DNA of 64,000 bases from positions 2,232,001 to 2,296,000 of the forward strand of contig JACONQ010000009.1 of the NCBI GenBank assembly GCA_014281115.1. The letters run 5' to 3'. The notes beneath the pieces were generated by a model. The model was not told the origin of the DNA. It searched no databases and was given only the letters and a program-made list of their open reading frames with translations. Positions 1 through 11,812 of this stretch are shown piece after piece (within the stretch, counting starts at the first letter, position 1; each line of letters begins with the position of its first letter). The DNA comes from Laburnicola sp. R22_1. Taxonomy: Eukaryota; Ascomycota; Dothideomycetes; Pleosporales; Didymosphaeriaceae. Both the position numbers and the translations under genes were made by a program.

Positions 1-1029
1 GAATATAAAGATAGTAAAATACGCCTGAAAACCTAAGAGGTATTGCTAGAACTTGCTTAATTAGAGGACTAATACTAAATTAATATTATAGATTTTAGAA
101 AAGAAGATATATTAATTAGATATAATTAGCTTAGAAAGTATAATCCTACTATTAATTAGTAAAATAAAATGTTACAAAGCTAATAGCCTATAAATAAGGT
201 TGCTTTATAATAAAGGTTAGAATAAAGAGGATCTGTAAGATAGGTTGCTTTAGACTACAACTTATAATTAACTCTAACAATTTATAGTATACCTTAGCTA
301 GGTAAAATTAGTAAGATATTAATAATAAAGATTATGCGCATATACCAGAAAGATTCTTAGAGAATAGGAGTTATTTAGATGTAATAAGTTGTAACTATAA
401 AGAATAAACCACAACTTAATATACTTTAGAAATATAAGAAATATTATAAGCTCTTTAAGAAGCATAGAAGTAATAATCTACTAGAGCACTAGGAGTAACA
501 TTATAAAATTTACTTAGAGGAAAAAGCAAAGCTTAAGCCTAAATATATATACTAGCTATTAAATAGCTAGTAGAAAGGGTTAAAGACGTATATTAATAAG
601 AATCGTATAAGAGAATTTATATAATAGAGTAGGAGCTTAATAGCTTTACTAATTTTATTTATACTAAAAAAGAATAGCAAGCTAAGACTTTATATAAATT
701 ATAGACAACTAAATAGCACTATAAAGAAGGACTAATACTCCTTGCCTCTTATCTAAGAACTTATAAATTAACTCTAAAGAGTTAAGTAGATTATAAAATT
801 TAATATTTATAAAGAATACTACTAAATATAAATTATAAAGGAATTTAAATAGGTTATAGCCTTTAAAACGTAATATAGACTATTTAAATATATAGTTATG
901 CCTTTTAAATTAATAAACGCACTAGTAATATTCTAGGTAGTTATTAATAAGGTACTACACAAATACTTAGATATATTTTATATAGCGTACTTAGATAATA
1001 TATTAGTGTACTTTAAATATAAAGGATCG

Positions 1030-1166
1030 AAAGTTAAGTTCGAAGAAAATATAAAATTAAAGCTATTTTGTGTATATACGTGGGGGGCGAGCTTATATAA
1101 CGGGGTACCGCGCTAGCGACGCGCTAGTGGGTACTGCCGAGGTAACGCCGAATTAATCCATCACAT
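1030..1166. other. 137-bp GC-richer insertion in RT with 10-bp TSD
   Basis: The 10-bp word TAAAGGATCG occurs at 1,020-1,029 and again at 1,167-1,176. Deleting the 137 bp between them restores the RT reading frame, joining LVYFKYKGS to LEEYIEYI, which is normal Gypsy sequence just after the YLDD box. The insert is GC-richer than its surroundings (for example CGCGCTAGCGACGCGCTAG) and shows little RIP. No family was recognised, and it shares no obvious termini with other repeats in the window. It could be a short non-autonomous element or a filler insertion. Confidence 0.6.
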
Positions 1167-1470
1167 TAAAGGATCGCTAGAGGAGTATATAGAATATATA
1201 TAAAAAGTGCTTAATAAGCTAAAGTAGTACTAGTTACTCTTATAGCTAGAAAAGTGTAAATTCTATATTATATAGACTAGATACCTTAGATTTATTATTA
1301 GATATAATAGTATTACTATAGACTTATAAAAGTTGTAGCTATATAAAACTAGCTAGTTTCTAAAATAGTTAAAGATGTGTAATTCTTTTTAGAATTTGCA
1401 AACTTCTACTAAAAGTTTATAATAGGATATTTAAAAACTATAGCGCCACTTATAAAAGTAACTAAGAAGG

Positions 1471-1856
1471 TAGGCTAGTAAATAGGTATAGGTTAGGTTG
1501 GGGTTAGGATCTTATATAATCTAACCTAACCCAACCTAACTTTACTTACGTAAGATTCTAACCCTAATCTAATTCTAGAGTACCTATTTAGTCTATAATA
1601 AATAGCTATTATAATTAATTAAAAATATATTTTAAATAATATTAAACTAAGTTAAATTAAGCTAGAATCTTATATAATTAGTTTAGGTCTTACGTAATTA
1701 GGTTAGGTATAGGTTAGGTTAGGTTTAGAGTCTTATATAATTAACCTAACCTAACCTAAGGTCTGTGCAATCTAACCTAACCTATACCCATAGTCTATAC
1801 AACCCCAACATAACTCTATACCCAACCTAGATACCTCGAACCCATTTACTAGTCTA
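1471..1856. mobile_element. hAT-type MITE copy M1 (telomere-like repeat body)
   Basis: A 386-bp element with terminal inverted repeats TAGGCTAGTAAATAGG at the left and the complement of TAGACTAGTAAATGG at the right. It is flanked by an exact 8-bp duplication TAAGAAGG (1,463-1,470 and 1,857-1,864). Removing it restores the Chromo-1 frame (VTKKEKEF). The body consists of runs of GGTTAGGTTAGG and CCTAACCTAACC arranged as short inverted repeats around TTACGTAA-type centres. Eight-base TSDs are typical of the hAT superfamily. The same ends occur on the large hAT copies HA and HB in this window, so M1 is most likely their deletion derivative. Confidence 0.8.
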
Positions 1857-1976
1857 TAAGAAGGAGAAAGAATTTTCATAGGACTAGAAATAGCAGGCAG
1901 CTTTTAAGAAGCTAAAGGAACTATTTATTATAGCACTACTACTATAGATATAGAATCTAATATAACTAATATAGGT

Positions 1977-2509
1977 TTCTCCCCTAGGGTTAATTTGTAA
2001 TATTACGTAATCCCAAGTCGACTATTTAACTAACTACCGTGTTACGTAATTAATAATTTCTTTAACAATATTTTTCGCTATAATAACAATAATAATAATT
2101 ATAATAGCACGCTAATATTATAAAAGGTAGACTTTATATATAATGTATATAGTAAACTATAGTTACGCTACTACTAGATCGCAAACATAATAACTAAACT
2201 ATAGTTAAGCGTCCTATCGTCTACACTACTCCTATAGTTGCAACTTTGCGATATACTATAGCTCTCTAATAGTCTACTAGTTAAGAGATAATATGTAACT
2301 TAGTTATACTAAATAGTAGACTGTCTATTAACTACTATTAATAATACTACTATAAAGAAAGTTAATAACAAAATTATTATTATTTTATATATATTTTGTT
2401 ACTACTACTATGTGCTAGGTACTAGATTTTAGTGCCTTCTATTTTACTCCTCTCTGTGTATAGTGTAGACTCGATCTTAGTTAGAATCTCCACACAACGA
2501 AGATGTTTA
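1977..2509 (-). mobile_element. RP14-a: internally deleted copy of the RP14 family
   Basis: Flanked by a perfect 15-bp duplication ATAACTAATATAGGT (1,962-1,976 and 2,510-2,524). Its removal joins the RNase H reading frame of Chromo-1. Read on the minus strand, it begins TTAAACATCTTCGTTG with GTGTGGAGATTCTAAC close behind and ends near TTAACCCTAGGGGAGAA, the two ends shared by all RP14 copies in the window. At 533 bp it lacks the middle of the 1.26-kb family. Confidence 0.8.
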
Positions 2510-5045
2510 ATAACTAATATAGGTAGAAATAGACATATTAGACTATGTCTTAGAAGCTGTGCTTATATAGTAAGGCGAAGATAGAAAATAGAGACTAATA
2601 TTCTACTATTGTAGAAAGTTCTTAGAAGCAGAATTTAACTACAATATTTATAACAAGAAACTATTAGCAATAATAGACTTCTTTAAATAATAGGAATCAC
2701 AGCTTCTAGAAGCTTAATACTAGATTAAGGTATTTTTAAATTACTAGAACCTTACAAGTTTTATATTAACTAAAAGCTTAACTAATAATAGGTTAGATAG
2801 GTAGAAACAATAGCAAATTATAATTTTCAGATCTACTATTGCCTAGGATTATTAAATAGGGTAGCAGACGCCCTTAGCCAAAGATTAGACCTTAAGAAGA
2901 CAGACTAACTTAAGACACACAACGTGGTTTTATAAAAGAGAATAGATAGAACTCTTTAGTATAACTAACTATAATTAGTAAAAGTAGTGATGTTCTAATA
3001 TAAAGGACTATAAGTTAAGAATTTTTAGAAATACTTCTAACTAAGCTAGGAATAATAAAAATAATACGACCTAGACTAATAGAGACAATACGCTATAAAA
3101 GATTAAGACAATTAAGGCAGAATTAAGGTGCTAGATAGTATAGCTAAGACTTTAATTAGATTACAATATAAGTTAAGGGACTAGGAGTACCTAGGTATTA
3201 ATAAAACAGTTTAAAAAGTTTAATTAGAATATAATATTTTATGTGCCCATTATATAGTAAAGAAAGTTATAGGCAACTACTTAGTATGTGTAAAAAACAA
3301 GCCTAGAAGATATAAGCCCTATAAGTTATTATAACCCTTAACACTACCTATAAGACTATAGGCTAGTGTTATAATAGACTTTATAGTAAAGCTCCTAATA
3401 TTAGTAGAACCTAGATTTAGGCAACTATATAACTTAGTATTAGTAATTATTAATTAATTAACGAAGTAAGTAGACTTTATACCCATAAACAAGTCTATAA
3501 TAGTAGAAGGCATTGCTTATAAGTTTATAAGAACTCTTATTACTAATTATAAACTACTAGAGGAAGTTATTATAAATTGTGATAAACTATTTATATCTAA
3601 GTACTAGGAAATATTACTAGTAATACTAGAAGTTATTTACAAGCTTGCGATAATAGCTTACACTTAAATAAATAGTTAGATAGAATAAATTAACTAGATA
3701 CTAGAATAATACCTGGGAATATATATTAATAAGTTGCAGGATAACTAGATTAAGCTATTACTAATAGCATAACTAGTATATAATAGTGCAAGGTCTAGTA
3801 TAATAGGACGCTTACTATATTACATAAACTATAGATATAAGCTAGCTACTTATAGAGATCTAAAGGATATTAAAAGCCTTTTAGTATTTGCTAATAAAAA
3901 GGCCTAGCTTATATATAAGCTATATAATAATTTAAGTAAATAAATAGCTTAATAGAACCTTATAATAGCTAAACAAGCGAACAAACATAGGCTTAAGGGA
4001 CTAATCCTTAAAAGGAGAGATAAGATTCTTCTATTATAGAGGAATCGAAGAACTAAGCAACTATTTAAGAAACTTAACTACTTTTAAATAGGACTATTTA
4101 AAATTCTAGAGAAATTAGAACTAGTAAACTATAAGTTAAAGTTACTAAAGAAAACCTATATATACCCTACCTTTTACAAATTGCTTTTAGAACTAGCACT
4201 ATTAAATAGTAAAATTAAAATACGACTTAAACTTAAAAATAAGAAGTACAAAGTTAAAGAGGTTAGGGACCTATAGAAGTTTAGATGTTAGTAGAAATAC
4301 CTAGTTAAGTAGAAAGGATAGCCTACTAGTTAGAACACATAGGAACCTATTAAGAATATAAAAGAATACTAGTAGCTAGTAAAGTAGTATTATTAAAGAA
4401 TATAGAAACTATACCTAAAGAAGCTAGTAGACTGCTAGCAAATTGCTTAATAGCGTTAAGTAAAGTCTATAATAAGGAATAATATCCTACGAAGGTATTA
4501 GTGCTAGGATAATTAACAAAAAAATTATTAAGCTCTCTAGCAGCTTCTATCTCTAACACTAGATAGACATTTTTTTTACGAGCGCGCTTCTTAGCCTATT
4601 ATAATATCTTCTTATTCTATAAGAGTTATATAAGAATTGCTAAGAGAGATTTTTTATTCTTCTCTACTTTTTAAGAGTATTCCTTCTAAGTCTAGTTAAG
4701 AGACTTCTTGAATAGGTTAGTATAAGGATGCCTAAGGCGTATACACTTAGAATGATAAAAAGAAAAGGATTAGCTATAGCTAGATAGTTAAGGCCTTAAA
4801 AAAAGCAATAATTATAAAGAATAGGCATAAGTACGCTATTATAAGTAACCTTAGCTGCAAGATAAAAATAGTTATAAGTTAGCGCAAAAGGATTTCTAGG
4901 TATTATTAGGATATAGGATAAGAATAAAAAATTAAGCGTAGTTAATGTCTATAAATAAGGAAGAACGTACCTTTATACTTAGAAAACCCTAGGTAGCATA
5001 GTAAGTCTAAGAGTATTAAAATAATAACCTTAAGAGGGGGGCGAG

Positions 5046-5440
5046 TGTTATAAATATAAATATAGCAAGATTATAAAGGTCTAATAAATACGCGCAGCGC
5101 GCACGTATAATAAGATATAGTAATAAGTTAGTAGGTTATATAATAGATTACTATAATTATAATAATTAGGGTAATTAGAGGCACGTAATAAATTACTATA
5201 GTTATAGTAATTAGGGTAATTAGATAGATTACTGTAATTAAAGTAATTATAATAAGCCTATAAAAGATTATAACTATATAGATCTAGAAGATCTTCTTAG
5301 TTTTAAATTTTTATAGTTAATTCTTTATAATAGCACAATCTCCTATATAGATTAGTGCTAGTTATTCTATTTTGTTTAGAATTATAAGAGCCTTATCTAA
5401 GACTATTAATATCTTACTTAATTCCTCCTAAAACCTCTAA
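5046..5440 (+). repeat. Chromo-1 3' LTR (right end approximate)
   Basis: The polypurine tract TAAGAGGGGGGCGAG is followed by TGTTATAAATATAAAT, a typical plus-strand priming site and LTR start. The tract after it is AT-rich with short repeats of TAATTAGGGTAATTAGA (about 5,160-5,230). No second copy exists in the window, so the CA end cannot be placed accurately. Confidence 0.6.
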
Positions 5441-6065
5441 CGCGGCCACCCTAAAGTTACCTTATCTCTCCTAACCTAGATTAGAATAAGGTACGTAACC
5501 CTATATTAATACTTAGGTGCTATTATATAGGTCCAGTTTGCTAGCCTTATTATAGATGTTATTTAGTAAAGTAAGATGCTTAAAGTTGCTTATATTAAGG
5601 GTATTTAAGATGTTAAGACTAATAGGATAGCTAGTCCTAGTAGCTAGGATTAGTTCTTAGGCAGGAGAATCTTAATAAGGGCAAGGGGTCTTAACTGCTT
5701 ACGCGAGTTAAAGGGATATTAGTATTAAAGATTATAAGATAATAAATTAATAAAAGGCCTAAGAGTAATCTAAATAATAAATTAATAATAGGAGGTTAAG
5801 CACAAGTTATTAAAGATTAATACTTACGCTTCTATATACTCTTAATAGATATAGTAGACTATTACTTATTAACTATTATAGTAGTTAACTATTACTTACT
5901 AACTATTATAGCAGTTAACTATTAGTTACGTATTAGTAGTTAACTATTGCGATAGCTAACTATTAGTTACGTGACGTTAGCACTAGCGGTATAGTCCTAC
6001 TGTGTCTTATCTCTTATTATCTAATAGTAAGCGTTAATAATAATACAAATTGGGTCTTAGCCCCT
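5441..6065. other. Unassigned repeat-derived DNA with short tandem array
   Basis: No gene or recognised element. RIP-like AT-rich sequence. From about 5,862 to 5,975 a unit of about 30 bp built on AGTTAACTATTACTTAC is repeated several times. A weak plus-strand reading (about 5,600-5,850, stops read as Gln) is protein-like but unidentified. This DNA lies between the Chromo-1 LTR and the truncated left edge of HB. Confidence 0.4.
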
Positions 6066-6084
6066 TCTTAGATTCTAGATCCTA

Positions 6085-7200
6085 ATAGTCTTGCAATACA
6101 CTCTATAGTAAAAAAAAGAAAAGGCACTAGACTTTACTAAATTATCTAATTAAGCTATATAATCTTAGCTTAAGAAGAAGCTTTATAATAATAAGGACTA
6201 CTAACTACTCTTTAAAGCGTAAAAGTATTAATAGCTTATATAACAAAAAGAATAGCTTATATAGATCTACTTTAAGAATTAAAAGAGTAGTATATTATTA
6301 TATCCTATTATTATATAATAGTTAATTAATAAAGAGTAGGCAACTAGTTAGAGGCAAAACTAATAGCTATATATAAGAAGTAGGATAAAATTAAGAATAA
6401 AGTTAATTTAAGGGCCTACTAAGCAGCCCTAGCTAAGCATAAAATTATTACTAGTAAGAGGAAAGGCCCTTTTATACTATAAAGTTATATAGGTAAATAA
6501 ATCTTTAGTTATAGTAGTGTATATAAAAAGCTCTTATGTAATATATATAAGGCAGGCCTAAAGAAGCTTAAGGCTAATAGCTTTAAGAGTAAGACTAATA
6601 AGAAAAAGTAAAAGGACTTTTATAACAGCGTGGGCAATATAGGTCTAACTACTAAGAAGCTAGTAATAGTTACTAATACAAAATAGTTATAAGTTTATTA
6701 TACTTATTTATTATATACCTTTACTAATAATTATTAGTTACTATAAGTCTAGTCCTTCTACTAACCTTATTAACTATAGTAAGAATAGTATACTTAATAG
6801 TAATAACGCGTATATTAAGGAGAATAATAATAAAAAGTGTAAAGAAAAAATTAAGGATAATAGGAAGGAGCTTAAGGCTTATTTCTAGGGACTACTAGAT
6901 AGGTATAACTCTAATATTGTAGATATAACTCTAATATTGTAGATAAGGATATAAACTTTAAGAGTTTCTTAAATTTTAGGGGCTTAGATACTAAGGGGGG
7001 TTTAGATAATAAGGGGGGCTTAAGTACTAAGAAGGTTTTAGATAATAAGGGGGTTTTAAATAATAAGGGGGGCTTAGGTGCTAAAGAGGTTTTAGATAAT
7101 AAGAAGGTTTCAAATAATAATTAGGGCGTAGAATAAGATAAGCTAGAGTTGCAGTTTTGCTATAGCTAATTATTATAGCTAATAATTATATACTAGTTGC
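6085..7200 (+). pseudogene. hAT second ORF (ORF2), HB copy; function unknown
   Basis: This matches the minus-strand tract at 19,900-20,985 in HA and the plus-strand copy at 37,228-40,244. In HA one frame is protein-like over more than 300 codons if TAG/TAA are read as Gln or Trp, with basic stretches such as ANSFKSKANKKEQKDF and a helical-looking ELKAYFQELLDRYN. It ends in a Gly/Leu/Asp/Asn/Lys repeat region. I do not recognise a domain. Its conserved place beside the transposase in two copies suggests that it belongs to the transposon. RIP has destroyed it. Confidence 0.5.
6955..7130 (+). repeat. Minisatellite in ORF2 with G-runs
   Basis: Alternating units of about 18 bp, TTAGATAATAAGGGGGG and TTAGGTACTAAGGGGGG, repeat about nine times. 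In the ORF2 frame they encode repeats like GGLDNKGGLGTK. The HA copy holds a shorter, diverged version (about 20,035-20,125, minus strand), so unit number varies between copies. Confidence 0.8.
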
Positions 7201-7983
7201 TAAAGATACCGTCTATAGTAATATAGTAATAAGCTAATTACTACCTAAAACTAACTCTGTAATAAAGGACTATATACTAGTCTAGATCTAAAACTAACTT
7301 ATTATTAGCATACTATATACTGTACACTATTTCTAGCTAACCTTAGTATTAGTTAAATACTACTATGGTTAATAATATAGAATTTAGTTTATTCTATTCT
7401 CTTCTTAACTTACTATTCTTTTAAATAACTATTTAACTAGTTATTATATTTTTTATTATACTAATATCCTAAGTACTATAATAAGTGCTACATCTACTTT
7501 AGGAATTAATATATAGCCCTATATTAATAAACTAGTTACCTTACTACTAGATACTCTTATTAGATATAGAACCCTAGCCCTATAGGCTAATAGATTAGAA
7601 AGTAGGACTATTTATCTTATCTAATATCCCCTTTTAAACTTTTAAGAGTTAGAGATACCCTTCTAGGCAAGACTTATAAACTGCCTCCACTTATTTAGTT
7701 TTTAAGTGGCCCTACTATATTTAAATTACTACATTTTTTTATTGCATTACTAGCGCCCACATAATATTATATAATATTATATTACGTTATATACGCGCTA
7801 AGTCCTAGGACCTAAAGCGCGTTAAAGTTTTACTAATATTTCTCCTCCTAGCTTTTAAGATAACAACTTATAATAATAATACCCTAACTTGCTTACTTAT
7901 CTACTACCTTACTAGATAATTAACTCTACTTTTTAATCTTTTGCTATGTTACTAGATAATAGACAACCTACTATATATATACT

Positions 7984-8061
<78 letters not shown>

Positions 8062-9425
8062 TAATATATAATAAATTATGCGCGCGCTCTCTACTCCTAA
8101 TACTAAATAGCACCTTACTATTCTTTACTAATAATAACTTATTAACCTCTAGCACACTTTTCCAGCTTTACTCTACCTATCTCCTATAGAAATTCTATAG
8201 AACTATTATATACTTATATATGCCCTATGCCTCTAGTAACTATTTATTATATAGTCCTTTATACTAGCAAAACTATAGGTAGTCTATAATATACCTAACC
8301 TTTCGCTTCTAGATCTAACTAAATCTCGCCTCTTACTTTCTAAAAGCGCTCTAGTAACGCCTATTACTAACATAGCTAAGCACCAGGCAACTAAACTAGT
8401 AGAGAGAGAGCTATAAGTTAAAATTAATAGTTTCTAGAGCACCTAGGTATTATCCAACGCAATAAAACAAACTAGCTATAGTAATCTATTTGTCGCACAA
8501 CTTATATTATATCACTATATATTCTTTAAGAATAGTAGATATCTAATCTTTGCAATACCTATCCTATATATATCTATTATTAGTGTTTAGGTTATACTCC
8601 TTATTATTATACGTCTTATTATTATTATTATTATTATTCTGCTTATTATATATGTATAGGCGTATAACTACCTGCCCTATAGAAAGCGCGTTATTAGGTT
8701 AAGAAATAGCTATACTAGACTATAACCTTAAGGTCTTACGTAATAATTAAGTATATTGTGTAGTAGATAAATAAACACTTAATCTAGTTGTAGATTTTAT
8801 ACTATGCAGGCAACTACGCGTTATATTATTGTTAACTTTAGTACCTATAGACTATAGACTATAGTACAGATTATAAATAACTCTATAAGAAGCTAGCTAA
8901 TTTGCACATACTCTCCCTAAATAGCAAAACCTATCTTACTACTTTACCTTATTTTAAAGCATTTTTCTAGCACCCCTATAGCTTTTTATAATAGCGTTAT
9001 ACTGTGTACTAAGAGTGCGCGAAGTCTTCTTTTAGAAGAGTTAGAGATAAGAAAAAAGATATTTGCTATATAGGACGCGTAGCAGTTTAATACTTAATAG
9101 GCTAAAGATAAATAAACCTATAATTTATACTAGAACTTTTACTTTTACGTAGGTATTATCTAGACTATATTTTAAAAGGGCGTAAAGTATCCCTCTAGTT
9201 ATTTATACGTATTCTATCTTAACTATAGCTATATACTATAATACCTAAGTATTAACTCTATTAGTACTTAGCTAATTAGTACTAAGCACCTTCTTAACTA
9301 TATAAGGTCCTAAGTATATATATAGTAGAATAAGCCTATTTATAAAAGAACTTTTACTCCTTAGTATAACAAAAAGCAAATAGCTATTTTATATCCTATA
9401 TACTTTTTATAGGCATTTATAACTA
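7201..9425. other. HB internal region, no identified gene
   Basis: RIP-degraded DNA whose HA counterpart is about 19,130-19,900 in inverted orientation (similarity obvious at both edges). HB is longer here and contains the trinucleotide array at 7,981-8,061 and sequence not present in HA, so an additional unresolved insertion between about 7,650 and 9,050 is likely. No protein domain was recognised on either strand. Confidence 0.4.
7981..8061. repeat. (CTA)n microsatellite
   Basis: About 26 nearly perfect CTA units. Read on the minus strand they give a run of Val, which creates a spurious open frame. Confidence 0.97.
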
Positions 9426-9987
9426 TTGGTATATAACTATAATAAATAGCTATAATTATAATACCTTATACGCTATAAGCTTTTGTAAAAGATCTAATAT
9501 TTTTATATAGTTAAATAAGAAACCTTTTTCTTTACTTATTCTTAAGTAATACTTACGTAACTTCTTTTATTCTATCTTGGCTATACCCTATATAGCTTCT
9601 AGCTATCTAATATTATTTAACTTTTTAGTAAGCTTATTATTTATCTTATTTAGGAAATTAAAGAGCTAGTTATATATACGCTAAACATATAGAACTTAGG
9701 ATTTCTACTTCTTACTTAGAAAGTCTATAGCCTCCTTAAACTTTTAAAGTATAGAGATAATTAACTTAAGATATAACTATTTTAGGGCTAATAGTTAAAA
9801 TTTCTTAAAGTCTTTAAAATCTACTTCTGCAGTGTCGCTATAAGTAAAAGCGTTTAATCTTCTAGTTATCTTTATTACAATCTCCTTCTCTAGCTATATA
9901 TTAATATTTGCCTAAAGCTTTAGTATGCGCTCGCACATATTATATATAGAGTTCTATCTTAGATAATCTTAGATTATAAATAATTAC

Positions 9988-10150
9988 GTGCGCGCTAACA
10001 CCTCGCTTAGCAGTTCGAACGCGAATTTTTGTGATCACCTTTTCACGCTTTTTTTTAATTACTAAGCAGGAGGCTCTGCTTTTTTTGTCATGTTATTTGA
10101 GATAAAAGCCTTTGTCGTGCTACCCCTAGATAGTTAATTTAACGCCACAC
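9988..10150. mobile_element. RP12-a: short retroposon-like insertion, 12-bp TSD
   Basis: 163 bp flanked by ATAAATAATTAC at 9,976-9,987 and 10,151-10,162. The paralogous site in HA (near 16,450) lacks it. It shows little RIP (CACCTCGC, TCATGTTA). One end is TTAATTTAACGCCACAC. It shares the block GGCTCTGCTTTTT...AAGCCTTTGTCGTGCTAC with 12,931-14,073, 40,247-40,356 and 51,509-51,626. The left part has a TTCGAA core (GCAGTTCGAACGCG) that could be a degenerate pol III B box. Confidence 0.75.
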
Positions 10151-10261
10151 ATAAATAATTACTTCTTTAGTAGTATGTTACTCTATATTGCAAGAAATTG
10201 CTTAAATTACTATAGTAACTAGTTAATTATAATATAAATAGCATAGAGCTGCGCGCTAGTT

Positions 10262-10378
10262 AGTTTATAATAACTTTCTATAATAATCTTCTATAATAAC
10301 CTTCTATAATAACCTTCTATAATAACCTTCTATAATAACCTTCTATAATCACCTTCTATAATAACCTTCTATAATAAT
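10262..10378. repeat. 14-bp minisatellite in hAT HB
   Basis: Units of CTTCTATAATAACC repeated about eight times. HA has only about two to three units at the equivalent place (16,560-16,605), so the array expanded or contracted after the copies separated. Confidence 0.9.
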
Positions 10379-11049
10379 AGCTAATAAATCTTATAAAGAG
10401 AATTTAGAATAAATATCTACACCTAAATTTTATTTATATATTGCTGCTATAATATCTCTCTAAATTTAAGATTAATAGGCGCTAGTAACTTAAGGTAATA
10501 AATAATATCTTAAACTATAAGATTAATAATATAAGCAAGATATAGGATTATATTCTCTTTTTAGTTTTAGGTAATATTCTTCTCTAATAGTTTATGCTAG
10601 AAGCTCTAAGTTAGGGTGCTATTATTACTAGTATTATTATATATAATAGCTAGGAGTCTCTGCGCAGTTTCTATATCCTTAAGGACCTATAGTACCTCTA
10701 TTACTATTAATACTCTAGTGTAGCTACTATATATTAGTATAAAGTTAAGTAGCTCCTTTTTAAACTACTAAGCGTTATTAATATAGTAACTATTAATAGC
10801 TAGGAAGCTAAGGTAATTAGCCACAAACTACGCATTAAATACAATAAAAGGTTTAGTTACCCTACTAATATTACTAAGAATAGCTACCTTAGCAGTATTA
10901 AATTTATTTAGGAATAGTTAGTAAAATCTATATTAGCTAGTTATTATAGCGTTAGGCCTAAAGAAATAGAGAAAGCGTTAAAAGAATAGTTACTCTACTA
11001 TTTAAAAGGACTAGTTATTATTAATTACTACTTACATAAATTCAGTTAT

Positions 11050-11812
11050 ATAGAATAATATATAAGAGACCTAGGACAAGTATATATACTACTAATAGTT
11101 TCTAGAGTACCTTAATTACTATAATAGCCTAATAGCTAGGGATCCTACTCTAGTCTTAAATACTAACTTAAGATAGTTATAAGGCAGTAAATAGTTTTAA
11201 AAGTCTCCTTCGCTACCTAGTTTATAGTCTAGTAGCCTCTCTACCTCTAGCTAAAGTTTAGCTACGCTAGATATTAATTATAATTTAGGCCTAACTTAGA
11301 TAGAAGAAGAATATACCTAAGTACTTCTATAGTTAAAAAGAGCAATAGGTTTAATATACTAGCGTAGTAAAAAGCTTATTAAATATTTTATTCTTAACTT
11401 ATATAGGTTATAAAGGATATGTTAATAGTGTAAATTTTATAAGTAGGTGTTAAGCATGTCTTTAATACTAGTAGGGATGTAATTAGGAACTAAAGACACA
11501 ATCTTACTACTTAAATAATTTAAAAGATTATAATAGCTAATACCTAATTTATAAAGTTATTAGATTCGAATATAGGAAAGGATAATTTAGGAGATATAGT
11601 ACTATTAGATAAGAGGAATAATTTGTATAAGCTGCTAGCTAATAAGAAATCTATTAAAACTATATAAGGTTTTAAGATTTTAAACAGTAAGCTACTAACT
11701 TCTTCCTACTAGGGGTAGCCACTATAAAAGTAGTTAAGGCCTTAGCGCTACTATAATATTAGTAATAATAAGATATAATAAATATATATATTAATAGCAA
11801 AATAGCGTTAAT
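11050..11812 (+). pseudogene. hAT transposase C-terminal part, HB copy
   Basis: This is the inverse of HA 15,000-15,890. It carries the same degenerate hATC (dimerisation) region described there and ends at 11,812, where GP-1 inserted. Between the two copies RIP differences are scattered, so the frame is even less readable here. Classification rests on identity with HA. Confidence 0.6.

Larger units (their letters stand above)
640..4440 (+). pseudogene. Chromo-1 pol remnant (RT, RNase H, integrase, chromodomain)
   Basis: Conceptual translation with stops read through shows an RT core at about 655-1,020: KLRLYINYRQLN near 690, VMPFKLINALV near 900, and an active-site box AYLDNILVY near 985, where the second catalytic Asp of the usual YLDD is Asn. 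RNase H follows after the insertions, at about 1,880-2,890 (VEIDILDYVLEAVL; NKKLLAIIDFFK). Integrase runs from about 3,190 to 4,200: the zinc-binding region ends in CVKNKPRRYKPYKLL, followed by VIIDFI of the catalytic core. A chromodomain sits at about 4,250-4,400 (KYLVKQKGQPTSQNTQEPI, where Q stands for the TAG codons). Dozens of TAG/TAA codons and three insertions make it non-functional. Family assignment is firm; exact ends are not. Confidence 0.85.
1..5440 (+). mobile_element. Chromo-1: degenerate Ty3/Gypsy chromovirus, 5' part outside window
   Basis: Reading order on the plus strand is reverse transcriptase, RNase H, integrase and chromodomain, then a polypurine tract (5,031-5,045) directly followed by a TG-starting LTR. 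This order is that of Ty3/Gypsy chromoviruses. The 5' LTR and gag are not in the window. The element is heavily RIP-mutated, with stops at expected Gln and Trp codons. It carries three insertions: a 137-bp piece at 1,030-1,166, a hAT-type MITE at 1,471-1,856, and an internally deleted RP14 element at 1,977-2,509. The 3' boundary is approximate because the end of the LTR cannot be matched to a 5' copy. Confidence 0.85.
9430..11040 (-). pseudogene. hAT transposase, N-terminal and middle part, HB copy (inverted)
   Basis: On the minus strand, with stops read as Gln/Trp, this reads like a hAT transposase core: NKFNTAKVAILSNISRVTK, then a segment resembling hAT W-x-A-N-Y (FNA*FVANYLSFLAINS), a TG/HT motif region, and NTSNNSTL, which corresponds to the hAT DNAS/TNN block around the second acidic residue. 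It ends in IINLIVQDI, matching the usual C-x-x-H-(V/I)-INL block. The C-terminal part lies on the opposite strand immediately downstream (11,050-11,812), whereas in HA both parts lie on one strand. An internal inversion has therefore disrupted this copy. Confidence 0.65.

Noticed and set aside
5440..6065. Left end of HB with CTTACGCC duplication
   Set aside because: CTTACGCG at about 5,698 and CTTACGCT at about 5,827 are not followed by the TAGGCTAG terminus, so the left end is considered lost.
7952..8155. Minus-strand ORF with a long poly-Val run
   Set aside because: Produced by the (CTA)n microsatellite; no protein-like sequence besides it.
10270..10378. CRISPR-like array
   Set aside because: Contiguous 14-bp tandem repeats without spacers in a eukaryotic transposon; a minisatellite.
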